This document shows positions 13,201-25,313 of a stretch of 25,313 nucleotides of DNA, in pieces. The DNA is taken from positions 1 to 25,313 of the forward strand of contig JAOXYB010057833.1 of the NCBI GenBank assembly GCA_028565635.1, read 5' to 3'. The stretch comes from Phoronis ovalis. Taxonomy: Eukaryota > Phoronida > Phoronidae. The notes below the pieces were generated by a model. That model was not told the origin of the DNA, searched no databases, and saw only the letters and a list, made by a program, of their open reading frames with translations. The translations under genes were made by a program, and so were the position numbers. Each line of letters begins with the position of its first letter. Position 1 is the stretch's first letter.

Positions 13201-13411
13201 CAAAACTGGCGCAATGCTATTTTAGTAATTCAGCCGTATTACGAATCACAGAACATACTCTGAAGCTCAGGCATAATCTACAGCAGTTTCTTTGGATGTA
13301 TGAACGGTAAATTCTACAGATTTCTTTACGCGCCCCATGAAAGTATCAGGGGCAATATTTCCGCCAAAACCTTTCAACTGACAACATCACAACAAAACTC
13401 ACCATGGTCAT
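1130..13411 (-). CDS. NFI: Nuclear Factor I (NFI/CTF) transcription factor, 5' part, runs off the left edge
   Basis: Five exons join in phase to give the first 227 residues. Residues 4-180 form the NFI DNA-binding domain: [50 protein letters not shown], then [45 protein letters not shown] and [19 protein letters not shown], all nearly identical to vertebrate NFIA/B/C/X. Family knowledge: NFI proteins bind the palindrome TTGGC(N5)GCCAA as dimers in the nucleus and regulate development. Residues 212-226 ([15 protein letters not shown]) match the conserved SGVFSVTELVRVS block that follows the domain in vertebrates. The remaining C-terminal activation region is beyond position 1. Invertebrates usually have one NFI gene where vertebrates have four, so no paralogue letter is given. 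The start exon is the least certain part. Confidence 0.96.
1223..3055 (-). other. NFI intron 4
   Basis: 1.8 kb of noncoding sequence between exons 4 and 5, holding MITE-like copy 1 at 2145-2456. The rest is AT-rich with no readable conserved frame. Confidence 0.85.
2145..2456 (-). mobile_element. MITE-like nonautonomous element, copy 1
   Basis: This 312-bp stretch matches the reverse complement of 9303-9635 along nearly its whole length (shared blocks include GGTTTTTCAGGGTCCCTGCT, CTGCTAACAATGGGTCC, TTGCCATAGCTGGCTTGCAA, GGCCTGGGCCT). It starts CCTAGGGGCAC and ends TATCCCCCGGG, so ends are inverted and G/C-rich. Inside, a motif like AAAGGGGTATGTTTTTGCCA recurs about every 40 bases. It has no coding capacity. 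The superfamily is uncertain. Confidence 0.75.
3056..3103 (-). CDS. NFI: NFI exon 4: short linker exon after the DNA-binding domain
   Basis: This 48-base exon has a TTTTTTCAG acceptor and a GTATAA donor, phase 1 in and out. It encodes [16 protein letters not shown]. Vertebrate NFIA has an acidic, serine/proline linker at the same place (ESPSQPSDADIK). Exact multiples of three and matching phases allow skipping of this exon without frame change. Confidence 0.85.
3104..3574 (-). other. NFI intron 3
   Basis: Noncoding 471 bases between exons 3 and 4. Nothing further recognised. Confidence 0.85.
3575..3950 (-). CDS. NFI: NFI exon 3: rest of the DNA-binding domain
   Basis: The acceptor is TTTTTTTAG and the donor GTAAGT (phase 1 out). 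It has 125 codons, from [20 protein letters not shown] to [12 protein letters not shown]. The conserved cysteines ([20 protein letters not shown]) and the histidine pair in NPHH that NFI domains use are all present. The segment after ITG (ARPAT) and the DCYH region are the only variable parts relative to human NFIA. Confidence 0.97.
3951..5029 (-). other. NFI intron 2, splitting the DNA-binding domain
   Basis: 1.1 kb of very AT-rich sequence separating the two exons of the DNA-binding domain, in phase 0 between Gln and Asn. It contains the 25-bp triplication at 4594-4668. Confidence 0.9.
4594..4668. repeat. 25-bp tandem triplication
   Basis: Three identical, directly adjoining copies of CAAATAATCTTTACAAGTAA plus ATCTA begin at 4594, 4619 and 4644. 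They lie in the NFI intron between exons 3 and 2. Confidence 0.95.
5030..5185 (-). CDS. NFI: NFI exon 2: N-terminal part of the DNA-binding domain
   Basis: The acceptor is TTCTTTCAG and the donor GTAAGC, with 52 codons in phase 0. [20 protein letters not shown], then [20 protein letters not shown] and [12 protein letters not shown] align residue by residue with human NFIA ([20 protein letters not shown]). The basic alpha-helical region is intact. Confidence 0.97.
6687..6728. repeat. 14-bp minisatellite, three imperfect copies
   Basis: ACGGTGCCCAGGTA, ATGGTGACCAGGTA and AAGGTGACCCTGGA follow each other without gaps in the first NFI intron. Confidence 0.75.
9249..9260. repeat. 12-bp perfect palindrome
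   Basis: CACCTCGAGGTG is self-complementary and lies 42 bases before the second MITE-like copy. Nothing else is known about it. Confidence 0.5.
9303..9635 (+). mobile_element. MITE-like nonautonomous element, copy 2 (inverted relative to copy 1)
   Basis: The left end is CCCGAGGGGGGTACT and the right end, read on the other strand, is CCCAGGGGGGCACT, giving terminal inverted repeats of about 14 bases with one indel. Flanks TTATTCCT (9295-9302) and TTATCCCT (9636-9643) look like an 8-bp target-site duplication with one mismatch, which would suit a hAT-type element. It lies in the first NFI intron and is noncoding. Confidence 0.7.
9864..9884. repeat. (AT)n microsatellite
   Basis: About ten AT dinucleotides in a row within the first NFI intron. 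Confidence 0.9.
10394..10610. repeat. Diverged direct duplication
   Basis: A 45-base block starting ATCAGCTGATTGAGTTC (10394-10438) recurs at 10566-10610 as ATCAGCTGACTGAATTC, about 39 of 45 bases identical. Both are followed some 20 bases later by AGCACACA, so the duplicated unit is near 172 bp. It is intronic. Confidence 0.65.
11651..11687. repeat. 10-bp inverted repeat with 17-base loop
   Basis: GTTTCACTTT (11651-11660) and AAAGTGAAAC (11678-11687) are perfect reverse complements. Each arm resembles an interferon-response type GAAANNGAAAC site. It lies in the first NFI intron and a role is unproven. Confidence 0.5.
13403..13411 (-). CDS. NFI: Candidate NFI start exon, coding ATG ACC ATG before the donor
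   Basis: On the minus strand ATGACCATG is followed directly by a GTGAGT donor, in phase 0, which fits the phase 0 acceptor of the DEFHPF exon and would give Met-Thr-Met-DEFHPF. Some vertebrate and fly NFI isoforms begin Met-DEFHPF, with the start codon ending a mostly untranslated first exon. The first ATG has adenine at -3. Upstream lie a CRE palindrome and CCAAT boxes suited to a promoter. No transcript evidence is available, and an alternative first exon elsewhere in the 8.2 kb intron cannot be excluded. Confidence 0.55.
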
Positions 13412-13449
13412 GTTTCGTTCACTTGCCGCCAAATATCCTTCACTTTCAT
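13408..13449 (-). other. Candidate 13-codon upstream ORF overlapping the proposed NFI start
   Basis: On the transcript strand an ATG at 13449 opens [13 protein letters not shown] and stops at TGA 13410-13408. This TGA shares the bases of ATGA with the proposed NFI start codon at 13411. If transcription begins upstream of 13449, the layout would favour termination-reinitiation control. Confidence 0.35.
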
Positions 13450-13651
13450 ACTTTGAACGAGTTCCAAAATAATTCTCCGTGCTCCTGGTTAATCTGATAT
13501 CCACTTGGTACAATAAAATTGCAGCTTAGTTGGGAAAGTTTCCAGCATTTACCTTAAATTTCGACACAAATTTGACCTTATCTTTATGGCGTATAAACTA
13601 CTCGCATCCTTTACCATGTTTGTGTTCATATTCCATATAAGACATCAACTG

Positions 13652-13675
13652 CCAATCAATTTGTTAAAGGCCAAT
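13652..13675 (+). promoter_or_regulatory. Two CCAAT boxes 19 bases apart
   Basis: GCCAATCAA and GGCCAATCAAA give CCAAT at 13652-13656 and 13671-13675. They lie 240-265 bases upstream of the proposed NFI start. CCAAT boxes bound by NF-Y work in either orientation. Together with the CRE they support a promoter here. Confidence 0.4.
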
Positions 13676-13738
13676 CAAAACTAAGAACTTTGATGAATCA
13701 TCATCCTTATATGGTAAAAAAGGAGGTGACTGCTATGA

Positions 13739-13754
13739 TTGATGACGTCATCAA
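13739..13754. promoter_or_regulatory. 16-bp perfect palindrome with full CRE
   Basis: TTGATGACGTCATCAA equals its own reverse complement and contains TGACGTCA (13743-13750), the full CREB/ATF site. It lies about 330 bases upstream of the proposed NFI start codon. Confidence 0.55.
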
Positions 13755-13759
13755 AATAT

Positions 13760-15092
13760 TTATACTCGTGACCACCGTAATCCCCGATACATGACCCTGG
13801 GTTAGACCCTGGGTTAAACCCTTGGTCATTCGAATTTCTTTTTCGCAGTGAAAAACAAAAACAATACGAAATAGAAACAACTCCCGATTTATTTATTTTG
13901 ATATTAAGCAAAAAAAAAAAAAGATAAAAATACATTAATCCAAGGGATCAACCCCAGCCAAAAATCCCGAATGCAATCCCTCGGGATGCAATCACGACTC
14001 GTGAAACAGTATGTAAGGGATATCACAAAACAGCTACAGACAGATAGAGTACATTAGGGTTTTGACAGAAAAATAATTAGGATTCATTTGCTTTTAATCA
14101 TCAAATTACAGGGAGATGCAACAAGATTTGGCTAAAAACAAGCTCTAAACCTTTCCACTTATAAATCACATTGACAAGCAACCCTATATGCACTAGTGAC
14201 ACCTAGTGACAAATTTTCCACAGTAATATGTAAACTGTTACATAAAAATAATATAGCTTAATACTTTGAATCACATAGAAAATGTAGAATAGTCACAAAA
14301 TTATTTTGATTATAAACCCTGTTTTGTAGAAATTACCAACAAAATGCACTGCATACTAAAGTTATGAATACATTTTTTCATAGCATTGTTCTGTTAAATG
14401 CTCACAAAATTACATCAGAAAGTTAATATAAGGTCAGATTTTTTTACAAGTATAAGTGCACTTGAGCATTTGAGTTTATGCGACAGAAAAGAACAATAAA
14501 CCCTGCTTATCAATACTTTCATCAATAAACTATCTAAGACCGTCAGGTAATATTTACAATAACAGTTTTGGTAAATTAAAAATATATTCACTGTGTATAC
14601 AATATCATCAACTGCAGAAAAGTTCTCACCAAAACGACATTTATTACAAATTTTGCATGGAATTATTAAAGAATCAGAGATTATCTTATTACTTCTCTAG
14701 TACAAACTCTTAGGTATTAAAGAAAGTTAGTCATAATTTTCATTCTTTTAATTTTTATAAAAAATAAATAAATTACAATTAAAACTAGACTTGCTCAAGT
14801 CCTTACAGATTATTTTTTATTAATGTGTCAAACTTTTGCAGTAAATAAAACAACATACCGGCTAAAAAAATGCATTTTTCTTATTGATTTACTTGCCTAC
14901 TGCATGCATGTCTGAACATAAAAGCACATCACAGTGAATCAGATTAATTAAAAACACTGATGTAAAAAAAAAATTAAAAAATCCACAAGGACTTAAGCAT
15001 CTCTTAAATAAACCAAACTTGAAACGAGGCAGCGGAATATCAGTTACATATTGATTTTCTGAGCTAGTTGTAATAGATTCTCAATGCATGTG
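13760..15092. other. Intergenic region between SYK 3' end and NFI promoter
   Basis: Contains a short direct repeat of GACCCTGGGTTA at about 13793-13820, an imperfect palindrome around ATCCCTCGGGAT near 13975-13986, and otherwise AT-rich sequence in which the SYK 3' UTR probably ends. No gene seen. Confidence 0.7.
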
Positions 15093-15098
15093 TTTATT
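15093..15098 (-). terminator. Candidate SYK polyadenylation signal AATAAA
   Basis: The hexamer AATAAA occurs on the transcript strand 34 bases beyond the SYK stop, which would give a very short 3' UTR. Further AATAAA copies follow downstream (for example near 14815 and 14640), so a longer 3' UTR is equally possible. Confidence 0.4.
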
Positions 15099-15131
15099 TT
15101 ATAAAGACACAAAACACCTCTTTTAATATTT

Positions 15132-23983
<8,852 letters not shown>

Positions 23984-23984
23984 C

Positions 23985-24599
23985 CTGATATATCTATTTT
24001 AACTAATATAAGTAACCAATGAGGTTTCTACAACTTTAATTGCAAATATTCTGAACAAAGATTTAAAACATAGTTATTGAGCTGTCAGCAATAATCTGGA
24101 ACTGTGTTCTACCTCTACTGAAAAAAAAGAAAATTTATGTGGTAAATGTGTATTTATAAGCGATTCACACTATAATCTTTTAAGTTTTTAAAACCAGATT
24201 TGGCGAATTTCTGCCCATATGGGTATGCCTCCCGTCTGCATTTAGTCCATCAACATGTGATCATTATTCAGTAAACATGATAGCTGCAATGTTTCATTCA
24301 AAATCTTTCAATCCAAAACGGTAATAAAATTCTTCTCAAATAGATTGTTGTTGTGTGATCGGCATTTAAATGAGCTGTTATATAACATATCTGATCCTTA
24401 ACAAGGCTATGAATAAAACCAGTGTTATTGTGTAATCATTTTAATGGCTTTTTAGCATTACATGCTTGAGCCTGGGATACACCTGAGCTTTATTCGACGG
24501 TGAGCTAACTGAATACCAAATCCACCCATAAGTTTTTGCCAAGTACTGAAGTAGAATGATGCACCTACTTTGTTTGATTAACAATTGAACATGATTATA
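23985..24599. other. SYK 5' intron or 5' UTR region
   Basis: Sequence between the SYK start exon and the divergent promoter. It is AT-rich and noncoding. Whether it is intron, 5' UTR or both cannot be decided without transcript data. Confidence 0.5.
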
Positions 24600-25067
24600 T
24601 AAAGTTTGTTGCGCAAGTTCCTCATAGTCAATTCTGAGTAAGCGTAATGACGTATTTCCATAAAAAAACAAAATTAGAATGTAAATATGACTTCCGGGAA
24701 ACAAATTAGAGCTACAACAAAGAAAGGACACGACAAAAGGAAATAATTATGCAACCCGTTCACAGAACAGTGGGACAAGACTAATAAATCATAATTTCGT
24801 ACATGATGGTAACACATTTTGTGCAGTATTGTTTAAAATATAGTTTGTATACTACAAGCAGATATATTTACCCGTAAAACACACGTTAACAACTACTTCG
24901 CCCTTGTAAAAGGAACAAGGAAGTATTATGTCTCATACTTTGACAGCCATGTTTCCAGCAGTAAATTTCACGAGACTGTACGAGATCCAAGATGTCAGCC
25001 TCCTTCTCAGAGAAATTTTTAAAAGCTATAAAAAATCAAAATCATACGGGACAATGACTGTCTACTA
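24600..25067. promoter_or_regulatory. Probable divergent promoter between SYK and the PHD-like gene
   Basis: The coding parts of the two genes start about 1.1 kb apart on opposite strands. The interval is richer in CpG than the introns. It contains TGACGTA (24648-24654, CRE-like), CCGGAAGT on the minus strand (24690-24697, ETS consensus) overlapping TTCCGGGAA (24692-24700, STAT-type TTCN3GAA palindrome), and a further GGAAG at about 24920. No TATA box is evident. Motif matches are by eye and functional assignment is inference. Confidence 0.4.
24872..24960 (-). other. SYK: Candidate SYK 5' untranslated exon
   Basis: A possible splice donor ACGG|GTAAAT on the minus strand ends at 24872. The stretch upstream of it has a short open frame (ATG at 24950, five codons, stop). 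The right edge is arbitrary. The exon is proposed only because the first coding exon has an acceptor-like CAG just before its ATG; other minus-strand donors exist in 24100-24500. Confidence 0.2.
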
Positions 25068-25167
25068 ATGTATACATTTAAGCAATATCAGTGTTACTGT
25101 CATACTCGCGAAGGGTGTCACAAAGGATTTCTTAAGTGCGAAGAATGTGAAAAATTGTTTCATTTGG
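25068..25167 (+). CDS. Probable first coding exon of a divergent gene encoding a PHD-like zinc finger
   Basis: On the plus strand an ATG opens 33 codons ending at a consensus GTAAGA donor (phase 1). The peptide holds CYCHTREGC then FLKCEECEKLFHL. Spacing Cys9-x-Cys11, x12, Cys24-x2-Cys27, x4, His32 with Phe before the His fits the first two-thirds of a C4HC3 PHD finger (as in YCxC...MIECDxCxxWFHGxC); the last cysteines would come from the next exon, outside the window. An in-frame TAA upstream supports the start. PHD fingers usually read histone H3 tails in the nucleus. Unspliced reading continues to a stop at 25220 without completing the finger. The family is inferred from a short motif and the parent protein is unknown. 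Confidence 0.5.
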
Positions 25168-25313
25168 GTAAGAATTTTCTTAAAAAGCACGACAATTTTC
25201 AATTCCTGTGTTTTAGTTAAAATTGTCACTTTAATTGCAATTTCGTTTTGCGTCATCTAAAATTGTCTGGATATAAAGTTAAAGTTAGTATTATTAGTAC
25301 ACATGGATATGTA

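Larger units (their letters stand above)
5186..13402 (-). other. NFI intron 1 (8.2 kb)
   Basis: Long noncoding stretch between the proposed start exon and exon 2. It holds a 14-bp minisatellite, MITE-like copy 2, an AT microsatellite, a diverged duplication and a small hairpin. Short open frames occur on both strands but none resembles a known protein. Near 13155-13170 a GCGGCGGCCATATTG patch resembles a YY1 site and may belong to promoter-proximal sequence. Confidence 0.6.

Noticed and set aside
24441-24731. 96-codon minus-strand open frame upstream of SYK
   Set aside because: No domain resemblance, no matching splice phase to the SYK start exon, and an in-frame stop precedes the SYK ATG, so it cannot be an N-terminal extension as read.

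Overview
This window is AT-rich animal nuclear DNA. Genes are split into many exons with GT-AG introns, noncoding sequence dominates, and there is no sign of operons or bacterial gene packing. Two conserved animal genes can be read exon by exon on the minus strand, and the first exon of a third gene probably lies on the plus strand at the right end. The protein types (a complete SYK-family kinase and a single NFI transcription factor), the low GC and the diverged intronic repeats suggest a marine invertebrate. A lophotrochozoan such as a mollusc is my low-confidence guess.

Positions 1-13411 (minus strand) hold the 5' part of a Nuclear Factor I (NFI/CTF) gene. A candidate very short start exon (13403-13411) is followed by an 8.2 kb intron. 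Two exons (5030-5185 and 3575-3950) encode the DNA-binding domain, and two more (3056-3103 and 1130-1222) encode the start of the regulatory region. The rest of the gene runs off the left edge. The introns hold two inverted copies of a 0.3 kb MITE-like element (2145-2456 and 9303-9635) that flank exons 2-4, a 31-bp minisatellite, a 25-bp triplication and smaller repeats. A plausible promoter with a full CRE palindrome and two CCAAT boxes lies at about 13480-13760.

Positions 15132-23983 (minus strand) hold a complete spleen tyrosine kinase (SYK) orthologue. It has 14 coding exons whose phases all agree and encodes 656 residues: N-SH2, interdomain A, C-SH2, a proline-rich interdomain B and a tyrosine kinase domain with all catalytic residues. 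The gene lies upstream of NFI on the same strand, about 1.7 kb away. Its largest intron (19335-21230) carries a decayed array of repeats with a period near 205 bp.

Positions 24000-25313 appear to be a divergent promoter. SYK is transcribed leftward. On the plus strand a short exon (25068-25167) encodes what looks like the first half of a PHD zinc finger and ends at a good splice donor.

SYK reads phosphorylated ITAM or hemITAM tails at the membrane and NFI acts in the nucleus; nothing in the sequence ties the two into one pathway. I found no RNA gene, CRISPR array, autonomous transposase gene or clearly novel multigene system. The points of interest are gene structure, repeat-driven RNA structure and regulatory layout.
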